NCBI GenBank assembly: GCA_027563935.2
Contig: CM050449.1
Coordinates: 43,746,507-43,810,506, forward strand
DNA: 64,000 nt
DNA from: Costus lasius
Taxonomy: Eukaryota; Streptophyta; Magnoliopsida; Zingiberales; Costaceae
Direction: 5' to 3'
Shown: positions 1 to 11,057 of the stretch, piece by piece
How positions within the stretch are numbered: the stretch's first letter is position 1
Layout of the letters: each line of letters opens with the position of its first letter
Notes under the pieces: model-generated
What the model saw: only the letters and a program-made list of their open reading frames with translations
What the model was told of the DNA's origin: nothing
Databases searched by the model: none
Program-made: the position numbers and the translations under genes

Positions 1-19
1 TCCCCGGGGTTTCCCAACA
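1..19 (+). repeat. 3' end of the 5' LTR of copia A
   Basis: The 19 bases end in CCCAACA and abut the primer binding site after one G. The same terminal word, with the same CCCCGGGG run, closes the LTR at 36616 and, on the minus strand, the LTR of copia E at 43171. Only this tip is inside the window. Confidence 0.85.
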
Positions 20-20
20 G

Positions 21-32
21 TGGTATCAGAGC
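21..32 (+). other. Primer binding site of copia A
   Basis: TGGTATCAGAGC follows the LTR end after one base. It is complementary to the 3' end of plant initiator tRNA-Met, the usual primer of Ty1/copia reverse transcription. Confidence 0.9.
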
Positions 33-33
33 T

Positions 34-1724
34 ACTTGCGAGCCTCGAACGATGTTCTTTCATGCTTTTCATGCTCACATGCCATATCTACATTTTCGCA
101 TATTGCATAGATGTTGGCGCATGATTTTTCTTTAAGTAGAAAAATTGTAGGTCTCTTGTTTCTTACTTCTAATTAACTTCTTGTGGTTCTTTGCTCTCTT
201 CATGTGATGGGATAGACCCATACGTGGAAGAGAAAATTTCTCCTCTCATAATAGGATAGACCTATCTTGAGAGACTTGTTGGAATAGGGCATGGACTGGG
301 TGATTGCCCTTATCCTAGCAAGTTAGGGATTGCAAGGAGGGCAACCGGTATGCCTCTTGTAGACTCCTGAGAGAAACTTAGAATCAAAGATTTGTGATAT
401 GAAGGGAAGGAAGAGAGACATGTTTTATGAAAAAGTAAAATTTCAGATTTTATGTTTTTCATGAGCATATAGAATTGCATGAGTAAGTACTTGATTATGC
501 ATGATGTTGTGGTCATATATCAAGCCCCTTAACATGCCTGTGATGTATCCTTGTGAGGCCTGCGTGCCGCTTTTCTTTTTGCTTTTAACTAACAAGAAGA
601 TTAGATGGCGCATCTACTTGGAGCAAGGTGCATGCTTGCTTGGTTGCGCATCCTTGCATGATGGCGCAACAATCTTCAAAGGTGGCACATCCTTGCATGG
701 GGGCGCAAGTTAGGGTTTGGCCGAGCCTTGTGCTTGTGTGCTATCCCTCTTGTGGCTTGCTAAATGGCGCACCTTCCTTGGAGGAAGACCATGGCATTGG
801 CCGAACCTTGTGGGTATACCCCTAGGGTTTGAGAGCTAAACCATGGGAGAATGACCTTGGAGCCAACCTTGAAGATAGAGCTAGAGGTCGGCTAGGCTAG
901 GTCTAATCTTGGGGCTTGAATCCTAGGTCAAGAGTTGAACCCCTTTTTGGCATAGATTGGTTCAATGTCTTGAATGGGCTATGATCACATCATCCTTTTA
1001 TTGCTTTCTTTACAAAAGCTAAAGCATGCCTGTGATGTTTTATCGTTATGTTATCACCATAGGATTGCATGCCTGTAATGATAGACATAAGATAAAACTG
1101 AGATGATGGGACCTTAAACAAAAACCCTCAATTAAAATATCAAGTCTAGTAGCCTTCTAACGCGTAGCCCTCACTAAGCTATCGATCAGTGGAGTTGTGA
1201 ACTGTTTCCCACCCTCGTGGGACACACCCACTTATCTTTAGAAAGTGCGTGGTGGCAATGGTTTCCCCAGTCCAGTTTTAACCTGGGCGTGCCTTCGCAA
1301 GGAAACTCGTTGGCCCTAGGCATAACGGTTAGGAATGGACTTGACTAGATTTTCATGTGTGCTAGGCACATGATGAAACTCTAGAGGCATCGTTGAGAGG
1401 TTAGGGTTTCATGCTGTATCCAGCCCTCGCTGGACATGAAATGCCTGGACTGTCTCAATAAGGGGAATTGCTTGGAGCAATCGGCCGGCGCGCCCACCTT
1501 AGGAAACATGGGTCACTTTGTGCATCTCATCCCACCCTCGTGGGACACGAAGCCCTGTGTGGAATGAGGATCTCATCTCACTAGGAAATCTTGGATTTCT
1601 CGATTGACTTTGTGGGTTGTCAATTCGATTAAAAATAGTGGGAGCCATGGTCATTTAAAAGGCAAGTCCAGTTTAAATGACTCGAAGTAGTACTAATCTG
1701 CTGTTTCTTGGTTGTTGTAGAACA
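34..1724 (+). promoter_or_regulatory. Copia A untranslated leader with three-hairpin array
   Basis: This is a leader of about 1.7 kb without a credible coding region. Three short stem-loops lie in its 3' third: 1208-1221 and 1531-1544 (both CCCAC, loop CCTC, GTGGG) and 1420-1433 (CCAGC, CCTC, GCTGG). The first two extend outward across a single mismatch into TGT/ACA-type pairs. Equivalent hairpins with different but complementary stems occur in elements B, C, E and F at almost the same spacing. The leader ends in a pyrimidine-rich TTGTTGTAG just before the gag ATG, which resembles a splice acceptor. The part at 600-830 is a run of short GGCGCA and CATCCTTGCATG words. The small ORFs at 501-825 look accidental. 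Confidence 0.75.
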
Positions 1725-4700
1725 ATGGCTATGAACAATAGCAGTTGGTCACTGCGATCTACCCTGGATAAGTTGGTTGGATCCAACTTACTGGATTGGT
1801 ATATGAACTTGAGAATCGTGCTCAAGCTCGAGAGGAAGCTTTATGTTCTTGAGCGTCTTATTCCTGAGCCACTTCCATGCTCGGCCTTAGCGGCTGAGAG
1901 GGATGCTTATGATAAGCATCAGGTTGATACTTTGGAGGTTGCTAACCAACATGTCACTTGAATTTAAAGGGTGATATGAATCGAAGAGTGCCTCTGAAAT
2001 TATTTTAATCTAAGGCAGCTCTTTGATGAATTGGTTGAGCTCAATCCTGCTAAAGTTGATATTCAGTGTGTTGAGCCGAAAGGCTTGACCAAGGAACTGA
2101 AATTAAAGATGGATATGATCAGGAATAATAGGTACTATTCATGTGGAGGGCCACCTCACATGTTGAAGGACATGTTGCAACTTCAGAATGAGGAGAAGAA
2201 AGGCAAGGCCTTGTCTTCATGCTCAGGTATTTATGTTACCGAAGTCAACCTTTCTACTCCTATGACATGAGTATTGTATACCGCATGTGGAGTACAAATA
2301 TGCAAAGGCTCAGAAAGGATAGATCGGTAAGGCCTAGAGAGATTGACCTACGGATAGGTAACAGGGCACAAGTTGCTGCTGTTGCTGTAGGAGTTTTTCT
2401 CCCTGCCTTCTGGACTTCAGTTAAAGCTAGACAATTGCTATTATGTACCTTCCCTTACCAAAACATTGTATCCACTCCTTGCTTGGCAAAGAAAGGATTT
2501 AGGTTTGAAATAAAAGAGAACTTATGTTCTTTTTCTTTTGCAAACATGTTTTATGGGAAAGGTACTTTGTGCAATGGTCCGCATGTCTTGGACATGGTTA
2601 GCTCTATTTGTAACATAAATATTAAAAGGACCAAATTGAGTGGTTCAGTTGGTGCTTTCCTACGGCATTGTCGATTAGCCCATATAAACAAGAATCGCAT
2701 TCGGCAACTCCATGAAAATGGGTTGCTAGATTCGAGTTCCTTGGAGGAACTTGATACATATGAGACTTGTTTATTAGGGAAAATGACAAAGACGCCCTTC
2801 ACCAAGACTGGTGAGAGGGCAGGAGGTTTGTTGGATCTCATACATAGTGATGTGTGTGGGCTATTCAATAAGCAAGCCAAAGGAGGGTATAACTACTTCA
2901 TCACATTTACTGATGACTTCAGTAGATATGGTTATGTCTACATGATGAGACATGAGTCTGAATCCTTTGAGAAACTTAAGGAGTTCAGACATGAAGTAGA
3001 GAACCAGCTTGGTAGATCCTTTAAGGATCTTCGATCAGATCATGATGGAGAGCACCTGAGTAGTGTATTCTTTGACTATCTGAGTAAGTGTGGGATCCTA
3101 TCCCAACTCACTCCTCCTAGAGCACCTCGGTAGAATGGTGTATCTAAAAGGAGAAATCGAACCTTGTTGGACATAGTTCGGTCTATGATGAGTCATGCAA
3201 CTCTACCTCCCTCATTCTAGGGACATGCACTTGAAAAAGCTTCTCTAATACTGAATAATGTTCCATCTAAGAGTGTCTCAAAGATTCCATACGAGGTATG
3301 GAATGGGAGACGCCCTAATCTCACTTTTATCAGGATCTAGGGATGTGAGGCTTATGTCAAACGTCAGGATTCTAGCAAGCTAGAACCTAGATCTGATAAG
3401 TGTATGTTTGTGGGGTACCCTAAGGAGACTAAGGGTTACTACTTCTATATTCCAACCGAGAACAAAGTTTTTGTTGCTCGGGGTGCGGTCTTTCTAGAGA
3501 AAGAATTTCTCATGAAAGAAGTTAGTGGGAGGAAGTTTGACTTGGACGAGGTCCAAGTGCAACCACAAGACATAGAGATGGGAACCTGAGCCACCTGCAC
3601 CGGTTGCTAGGCAGCCTGAGGCTCAGACACAGGCCCCATGTAGGTCTGGGAGGTTTCGTCGTGCACCTGAGAGGTATGGGTCGCTGCCGACCCAACACGG
3701 CGGGATCTTCATCATGGAGGATGAACCCAGGACTTATGATGAGGCGGTCAGTGGACCGGACTCCGAGAGATGGCTTGAGGCCATGCGATCCGAGATGGAT
3801 TCCATGTTGGCTAACCAAGTATGGGATTTGGTTGAGCTGCCTGATGGGGTAAAACCCATAGGGTGTAAATGGGTCTTCAAGAGAAAGACAGACATGGATG
3901 GCAAAATAGTTACCTATAAGGGTAGACTAGTGGCTAAAGGATTTAAACAAGTCCACGGGGTGGACTATGATGAAACCTTCTCGCCAGTTGCCATGATCAA
4001 ATCCATTCGGATTCTGCTTGCTATAGCTGCATATCATGACTATGAGATATGGCAGATGGATGTGAAGACAGCGTTCCTTAACGGGAAGCTAACTAAGGAT
4101 GTGTATATGACACAACCTAATGACTTCATCCATCCTGCAGATACTAGTAAAGTCTGCAGGCTAAAGAAATCCATTTATGGATTAAAGCAAGCATCTCGAA
4201 GTTAGAATCTTCAGTTTGATGAAGCTGTGAGAGATTATAGCTTTATCAAAAGTGAAGATGACGCCTGTGTATACAGAAAATTCAGTGGGAGCTTGGTGAC
4301 TTTTCTGGTCATGTATGTCGATGACATACTGCTCATCCGAAACGACATCCCTAGTCTTCAAGCTATGAAGACATGGTTAGGGAAGTGTTTCGAGATGAAG
4401 GACTTAGGGGAGGCCGCCTATATTCTAGGCGTGAGGATCTACCGGGATAGATCCAAGAGGCTCTTGGCCCTTAGTCAGAGTACCCACATTGATAAGGTCC
4501 TGGAGAGGTTCAACTTGGAGCAATCCAAGAAGGGATACCTTCCAGTGAGACATGGCCTTACTCTCTCAAAGAACCAGTGTACCAACACAGAGCCTGAGAG
4601 AGATGACATGAGTCGAGTGCCCTATGCTTCGGCGGTGGGATCGATCATGTATGCAATGTTGTGTACTAGACCAGTTGTGGCTTATGCTGTGAGCATAACC

Positions 4701-5284
4701 AGCCGATACCAATCCAATCCTAGTTTGCAGCACTGGGTGGCTGTAAAGAATATCCTTGAGTATCTTGATAGGGACTAAGGATTTATTCTATAAAGTCTAC
4801 GGGGACAGGAAGAACTCAGTGTGCAGGGCTTCACTGATGAGTCGTTCTAGTCTGATCCTAACGACTTCAGATCGCAGACCAGCTATTAGAGGTGCTGTAT
4901 GCTGGAAGAGCTTCAAGCAATCCACCATAGCTAATTCTACAATCGAAGCTGAGTATGTGGTTGCTTCTGAGGCAGCCAATGAAGCCGTTTGGATCAGGAA
5001 ATTCTTTTCTGAACTTCAGGTGGTTCCAAGTGCAATGGATCCCATTGAGCTCTACTATGACAACAATGGGAACTGCACATACTAAGGAACCACGGTCTCA
5101 TCAAAGGTCCAAACACATACTCAAGAGATTTCGCCTGATCAAAGAGATCATTGATCGAGGTGATGTTAAGATTAGCAGAGTTAACACAGAGAGCAATCTA
5201 GCAGACCCACTGACCAAGGCTTTGGCGCAGCAGAAGCATGATGGTCGTACTAGAGATATGGGGTTGAGGTTGCTCAACCTCTAG
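1725..5284 (+). pseudogene. Copia A gag-pol polyprotein, degenerate
   Basis: Translation in shifting frames gives copia gag, protease, integrase, RT and RNase H in order. Compared with B and C, the central gag (capsid) is missing between about 1960 and 2040. The zinc knuckle at about 2130-2180 has lost its first and last cysteines. The GAG-pre-integrase and integrase core are readable at 2640-3130, the RT at 3714-4205 and 4227-4778 (YVDD box near 4315), and RNase H at 4756-5284. Stops include TAG at 3131, 3218, 3338 and 4203, all at codons that are Trp in C. Frameshifts occur near 4770 and 5070. The ATG at 1725 was chosen because it aligns with the gag starts of B and E. The gene is dead. Confidence 0.88.
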
Positions 5285-5289
5285 GTCTT

Positions 5290-5305
5290 AGTGCAAGTGG
5301 GAGAT
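5290..5305 (+). other. Polypurine tract of copia A
   Basis: AGTGCAAGTGGGAGAT lies immediately before the 3' LTR start TGTTGGTG. The same purine-rich word precedes the 3' LTRs of B (minus) and C, as expected for the plus-strand priming site. Confidence 0.8.
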
Positions 5306-5585
5306 TGTTGGTGTATATGCCCTAGGACCTAGTTTTGGTCCATCTTTGTACTACTTGACTCTGATATTAATATATATCTTTCTGGCATTGTCGTTATCAT
5401 TGTTTGTCTACACCTGCGATTGTGTACTTACATGATAATGTCCCTGGAGACAGATTGGATCTGTGCTCGAACTATAGTCCCCAGTCGATGTACCTGAGTG
5501 GATATGGGACAACTCTAGTACTTGAGAGACTGGTATGTGGGCTGGTTAGGCACGTGGTGCTAACGCAGACACATGGGTGTATCAT
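5306..5585 (+). repeat. Copia A 3' LTR, first part
   Basis: It starts TGTTGGTGTATATGCCC, as do the LTRs of E and F on the minus strand. It runs 280 bp to 5585 and stops at the G1 insertion. The last five bases, ATCAT, are repeated at 34798-34802 on the other side of G1, where the LTR resumes. An ORF at 5404-5682 crosses this boundary and is accidental. Confidence 0.9.
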
Positions 5586-8198
5586 TGTCACATCCCCTCA
5601 GAATAAACCCCAATCACAGACAGAAACCGCAGAAGATAGGGAACGTCACACACAAAACAACAAGACAGATGCTAGGGAATGATAGCTTACGGAAAAAGAT
5701 TCGGAAAATTTCGGCAGCATGTCCCCAGAAAAACTAAGGAAATTCCTGTACATGCTCCATAAACAAAAACTGAAACATACCATTTCGAAATCAAAATTCT
5801 TAATCCTTATCACAACATCAAACTAATAAATCACAATAATCAAATAACACTGAACAAAATAGAATTCACCGAAAACAGGCTTAAGCCCTCGGTTTAACAG
5901 TCGTATCAAAACCAAATGCCAACCCGGCAACAATATCACAGTAGTCGAAAACTAACAGCCACATCCGGCTAACATGTCAATGAACAAAATCATAAAAACC
6001 TCGGCCACATCCGGCCCTCAAAATAGCACAGGCTCGCAGGCCCCAAAATATCAAGTCAGAAAACTAAACATCCGCTCACGCTGTAGGCTCCTGTCCTGCA
6101 TCTGGAAATATCGTGGAATGAGCTACACGGCTCAGTGAGTAGATAGTCTCGTTCGACCATCCACTAATATACAATCAAAAATAGATGCAGATATCTTTTC
6201 AAAGCTTTTAACGGAATATGTCAAAGTATGATACATAAGAAAACCGATAACCATAAATCACAATCATGATCAGAAAACAATACACCCACAACCTCGGGCA
6301 ACCAGACACAAAACAGCCTATCCGGCTAACAGACTAAGGATTACACAACTAATGTCCAGTGATTCAGAATTGACCCCAAGGGTCCAACCTGGCCCTCGTA
6401 AAGGCACTGAGAGTAACTTGCAACAAACCATGGTGAGGCGTAGATTCAAGAGGTGGCCCCCCGCCAGGTCACGACGTGGCACTTTGCTCTACGACACTCA
6501 ACCGCACCCCCTTACCGGGAACACAAACAGAACAGAACGGAAGGTGAATGAATTCAAGAGGTGGCCCCCGTCTGACCAAGACGTGGCACTTTATTTCAAA
6601 CACCCAACTCTCAAAAGGTTTATCACTTGGACAAAAATACCCTTAACACAAACCGGAAACCTGAACCTCTAACCTGGTCACTAGACTCTAGAACAGTCCC
6701 ACCATTACTGGAAACAAATCGGAATAGGTTGGGTGGATTCTCCAACCCCAAATCAGAATGACTGTTCACTGAGTGCTCTAATTGACCCTTAGGTTCAGTC
6801 CACCCAAGTCTAGGACCCTTATCGAGTGCATACAACACAAACATTGTCTCGAACATCACATCAATCAAGTTCAGGAAAGGTCCTTAAATTTCATGCAAAC
6901 ATGGTTTAACCTTTTCTAAGTTATCATCCAAGGTTATCAATCAATATTTCACATCAATACTTCCTACATACACCATTTAACTAAAAATACATATTAATAC
7001 CAAAAATTCACCAAATTTCATCCGCAGATAACATAAATACAGGAAATCACAAAATCATAGTTTTCTCCTAGTTCTTATAACAAAAGACAGAAATGCCCCT
7101 AGTTCAAAATTTAAGTCATGCAGGAAAACTTATCCAAAAATTTTGTAAAAATAGTCATTACATCCCTCATGATCCTTAGATTCCTAATTTCAAGTTTTCC
7201 CCCAATTTAACTAGAAAATTTACCGAATTACCCCTAGGTCAATTTCAGTCAACAGAAATTTTTATTTCCAAAAATTCCCCAAAAATAACGGTAGAGTCCT
7301 CATATACCTAATTTCATGAAAATCAGGTTTGCCCCAATTTTTACCCATACATTTGGGAGCAATTTCATGAAGAAGGCGAAATTCTCAATTAAGCCCTAAT
7401 CTTCATGTAATTGAATGTTTAAAGCCACATACATGTTTAATCAAGGTCTAATTGATGATTAGAAGTCTTAGAGATGAAAAGCCCTAATTTTTATGCAAAC
7501 TAGGGTTTCAAAATTTAGGGAAAAACAAAGAAACGTGTACAACTTGAAATCAAGAGTTCATGTCATCTCTCTAGCATTAATCTTCTCTAAATCAAGCAAC
7601 ACTTCCAATATGCGTGAACTAGGTGAAAGAGAAGATCCACTCACTTTGATTTCGGTTCTTCCAAACCTCACGCCCTCACGCCTCCCTTCACGCCACTCAC
7701 GTCGCCGGAAGCAAACGCCGGAAGCACAAAAGTCACCGGAAACCGCCTCCACCACCACTCGCCGCCGGCCACAAGAAGAGGAGAAGGGAGGAGAAGGTAA
7801 GCCGCCCCTTCACCCTAGGGAAAAATCGTGAGAAAAAGGGAAAACGTGTGAACATGGATCCCTCACGATTTCGTTTACCCATCAAGCCTCCCAAGAATCC
7901 AAACCCAATAGCAAGCATTAGTGGAAGATCCAATAACCCTTTAGTATAAGTTATTCTCCACCTCACCCTTATCAAGGGCTCTTACCCTTTTTTAATAGAT
8001 AAACACCACTAGCCAAGTGGTGTGCAGCACACATTTTACGCCTTAAGTCGCAGGTTCGAATCCTCTCCGCGACACATATTTTTACATCGCAGGAAAAATA
8101 CATAAGTCAATACATTACCTCATTGAAAAACTTCCACAACAAAGCTAGATAAACAAAATTTTATTTTCTTACCTGCTATTAAATTTCTGGATCTTACA
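5586..8198 (-). repeat. G1 3' LTR
   Basis: This 2613-bp LTR lies on the left because G1 reads on the minus strand. It matches 32184-34797 along its whole length with only scattered differences, for example one base in the CTCGTxAAGGCAC word near 6400 and 33000. That indicates an insertion much younger than copia A. It contains a conserved GGTGGCCCC/GACGTGGCAC pair repeated at 6450-6590 and a tRNA-like module near 8010. The ORFs at 6352-6868 and 7493-7975 recur as fragments in every G1/G2 LTR, overlap on both strands and have no recognisable domain. I do not regard them as genes. Confidence 0.9.
8005..8080 (+). other. tRNA-like Pol III module in G1 left LTR
   Basis: An A-box-like TAGCCAAGTGG (8010-8020) and a B-box GGTTCGAATCC (8053-8063) lie 43 bases apart, within the tRNA range. 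The B box sits in a hairpin closed by GTCGC/GCGAC and is followed by a T run (about 8078-8083), a possible Pol III stop. The module runs opposite to G1 transcription and recurs at the same place in the three other G1/G2 LTRs. It is probably a captured SINE head, not a tRNA gene: there is no acceptor stem or proper anticodon arm. Confidence 0.6.
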
Positions 8199-8211
8199 TT
8201 CCTTCCCCCTT
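8199..8211 (-). other. G1 polypurine tract
   Basis: Read on the minus strand this is AAGGGGGAAGGAA, directly adjoining the 3' LTR start TGTAAGATCC. A matching tract occupies the same position in G2 at 51254-51267. Confidence 0.8.
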
Positions 8212-8227
8212 AAAAAGCTTTAGTCCT

Positions 8228-9334
8228 CTAAAGCTCACCACCCAAATCATCGAATAGCTGAGGGAACTCTCTTCTCATATTTGACTCTGACTCCCAAGTA
8301 GCTTCTTCGACTGACTGGTTTCCCTAGATAACTTTTACAAGCGGTACTGTCTTGTTCCTTAGGACTTTGTCTTTCCTATCCACAATCCTCAGTGGTCTCT
8401 CTACAAAGGTCAGATCACTCTGGATCTGCAGGGGATCAGAATCAAGCACATGAGATGGATCTGCACAGTATTTCCTCAGAACTGACACATGAAATACATT
8501 ATGAAGATGCTCCAGAGATGGTGGCAGAGCTAGTCTGTAAGCTACAGGACCAACCCTCTCTACAATATCGTAAGGTCCAACAAACCTCGGGCTCAGCTTT
8601 CCCTTCTTGCCAAACTGCATGACACCCTTGGTTGGTGAAACCTTCAGAAACACATGATCCCCCACCATAAACTCTAAGGGACGACGACGATCATCTGCAT
8701 AACTCTTCTGCCTGTCCCGAGCAACCTTCAATTTTTCCTGGATAACTCTGACTCTATCTGTAGCCTCCTGTACAGCCTCTGATCTCAGAATCATCCGGTC
8801 CCCCGATTCCTCCCAACTCAGAGGAGACCTGCACTTCCTGCCATACAGAGCCTCGTACGGAGCCATCTGAATACTGGAGTGAAAGCTGTTATTGTAGGTG
8901 AACTCTATCAGGGATAAATCACTGTCCCACTCAGAGCTCCAATCTACAACATAAGCCCTCAGCAAATCCTCCAAAGTCTGTATAGTACGCTCTGACTGAC
9001 CATCTGACTGCGGATGGTAGGCGGTACTAAAACTCAACTTAGTGCCAAGACCCTCATGCAAGCTCTTCCAGAATCTGGAAAGGAATCTGGAATCGCGGTC
9101 TGATACAATATCCATAGGCACTCCGTGTAATCTGACTATCTCGTCGATGTACAGCTTAGCCAGCCGATCGAGTGGATAAGTCATCCGAATAGGCAAAAAG
9201 TGTGCACTCCGTGTAATCTGACTATCTCTACGATGACCCAAACCGCATCATGCCCTCTCCTGGTCCGAGGCAACCTACAAACAAAATCCATACTAATGCA
9301 CTCCCACTTCCACTGCGGGATAGGGAGCTGCTGC
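8228..9334 (-). pseudogene. G1 integrase core and chromodomain-like tail, broken
   Basis: On the minus strand it begins in the integrase catalytic core (HFLPIRM, then the D in VSDRDSRFL, then GQSER). It passes the C-terminal integrase region and ends in a chromodomain-like tail (PLVKVI to EEATW), with its stop at 8228-8230. A TAG at 8324-8326 replaces a Trp codon (CTGG to CTAG) inside the tail and would remove most of the chromodomain, which in chromoviruses is thought to direct insertion. At 9204-9235 a foreign 32-base stretch, copied from 9118-9149, replaces normal core sequence. The upstream coding part is displaced by copia B. Confidence 0.85.
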
Positions 9335-9338
9335 AATA

Positions 9339-11037
9339 TGTTGGGTCCCCTTCAAGGGGGAGCGCAAACCCTAAGCATGCATAATCTAAGAACTAGCATG
9401 AGCGGAATTAGGGTTTCAATAGATCGCATGAAGTATATCTATATGATCAACTTTGTTTGCTTATCAAGATCAAGAGAAGATCTAGAAGATCTCACCATGG
9501 CCATGATTTGGACGGCGCCTTGGAAGCAAGAGGGCGAAAAGGCTCTCCTCCAAAGAAGACACACACAAGGGATGAAGACTTACTCCTTGCGCAACTCTTG
9601 TGCTAGCAACAATTGCCAAGATGTCCTTTGTGTTGAGGAGATGAGATGATAGCTCCTTCTTGGCCGAAAGCTCTTCTTTCTCGTCAACCACACTCTTACT
9701 CCAAAGAGCAAAAACGGCGACAAGACAAGAGAGACAAGCGTTTTGGGCGTTATGGCGTTACAAGACTTCCCTATTTGGAAAGTCATCAAGACATGCGCTT
9801 ATGTCTTGAGAACCAAATCAAAACGCCAATTCAATTCGAACCATGCGTTCACATATGTGAACCGGTTCAATTGAATTCGGTCCAATCTCATTTGGTTTAA
9901 GAACCAAATTGAACCAAGCCAAGCCATGGTCTAAATCTCATATGAACCATGAAGGTTCAAGATCTAACCACACATCTCATGATGCTCTTGATCTCACCGA
10001 TCTAGCATCAACACTCTCGATCGAAGCTTACCGATCTCAAGCCCTAATCAATCAAACATGATCAGACCAGATCTCACTTACAATCAGAGTTTAAACTCCT
10101 TTAAACTGAATCAAAACAATCCAGTCCACACGATCTGACTCAAGTAAGCCATATCACCAAATTGTGCGACCCTGAGGGTTTCCTTTAAATGTCGATAACG
10201 ATAACTCACGTTATCACAATCAGTGAGGGGTATCTAGCAACACATCACTGTCTCCTGATATAAAGGAAAGAGTCTTCCAAGACTACACCCAAATCACAGC
10301 ACAAGTGTGAATCCACTTCACAAGGCATACATGTTTCCTTTGCCACTGGATGTTCTTATTGGACAAGCATGTCAAGCCTGTAACTCCAATATGATGAGCA
10401 TGATTAGATCAGATGATCACAGTCATCTGGGTATGGCCATACACTTTCTCAATCATCTCATATAGGGGGGCCCCTTTTAGAACATCACACTCCTTGAACA
10501 AGGAGACGGCAATCCTATATCTATCACTAGTGCCCTAACCTGACTCATGATCATTATCCAAGACAGTCTATAATCATTATGTTTCAAATGATATTGAACT
10601 ACCTCAAAACAATGACAATCATCATTTAGAAACACAAGTGATCTCAAGTCAGAGGACATGTGCCACTTGGTGCTTACAAGGATCATTCACATTGTGACAA
10701 GCAATGGAATATCCTAGTAGGGTCAGTCCAGTACATCCAATGTACCCATGAGTCTACATCTTATTCCATGCTCGAAGCATCCTATAAGATTAGAACACAT
10801 ATTAGTCTCAATCATATCAAGGCTGTCTCATGTTCACCAAGATATCTCGACTAAGGACATATGCATGTCAGCCTAGCTGAACTGCGTTGAGACATTATTC
10901 AGAAGAACACACATTGCAGCAGATGATGTAACAATCTGAATAATAACCATTGCCTTTTATAAACATGATAGTTTATACAAATGATACTGTTACATTCCCA
11001 AGGCCTCAAACATTAGCCTTAAGGGCATACCCCAACA
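9339..11037 (-). repeat. Copia B 3' LTR
   Basis: It is 1699 bp long. On the minus strand it opens TGTTGGGGTATGCCC (ending at 11037) and closes GGGGACCCAACA (9339). It differs from the partner LTR at 16811-18509 by isolated bases, for example near 9509, 9744 and 10843. Small ORFs here (9200-9900, 10477-10854) recur in the partner LTR and have no known domain. Confidence 0.92.
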
Positions 11038-11049
11038 ATCTCCCACTTG
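11038..11049 (-). other. Copia B polypurine tract
   Basis: Read on the minus strand this is CAAGTGGGAGAT, abutting the 3' LTR. It is the same word as in copia A and C. Confidence 0.8.
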
Positions 11050-11057
11050 CACTTAAT

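Larger units (their letters stand above)
1..5585 (+). mobile_element. Copia element A, left part (interrupted by G1)
   Basis: This is an old Ty1/copia element on the plus strand. It comprises the last 19 bp of its 5' LTR (ending CCCAACA), a PBS, a leader of about 1.7 kb, a broken gag-pol, a purine-rich tract and the first 280 bp of the 3' LTR. The LTR end at 1-19 recurs at the end of the right part (36598-36616), which ties the two pieces together. The element stops at 5585, where gypsy G1 inserted and duplicated ATCAT. Its 5' LTR lies beyond the window, so its age and its left target duplication cannot be read here. Confidence 0.9.

Noticed and set aside
7493..7975. Overlapping ORFs with Arg/Pro-rich products
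   Set aside because: They are repeated in all G1/G2 LTRs, open on both strands, and lack domains or conserved starts.
8005..8080. tRNA gene
   Set aside because: A and B boxes are present, but there is no acceptor stem and no proper anticodon arm; the same segment recurs at the same place in four LTRs.
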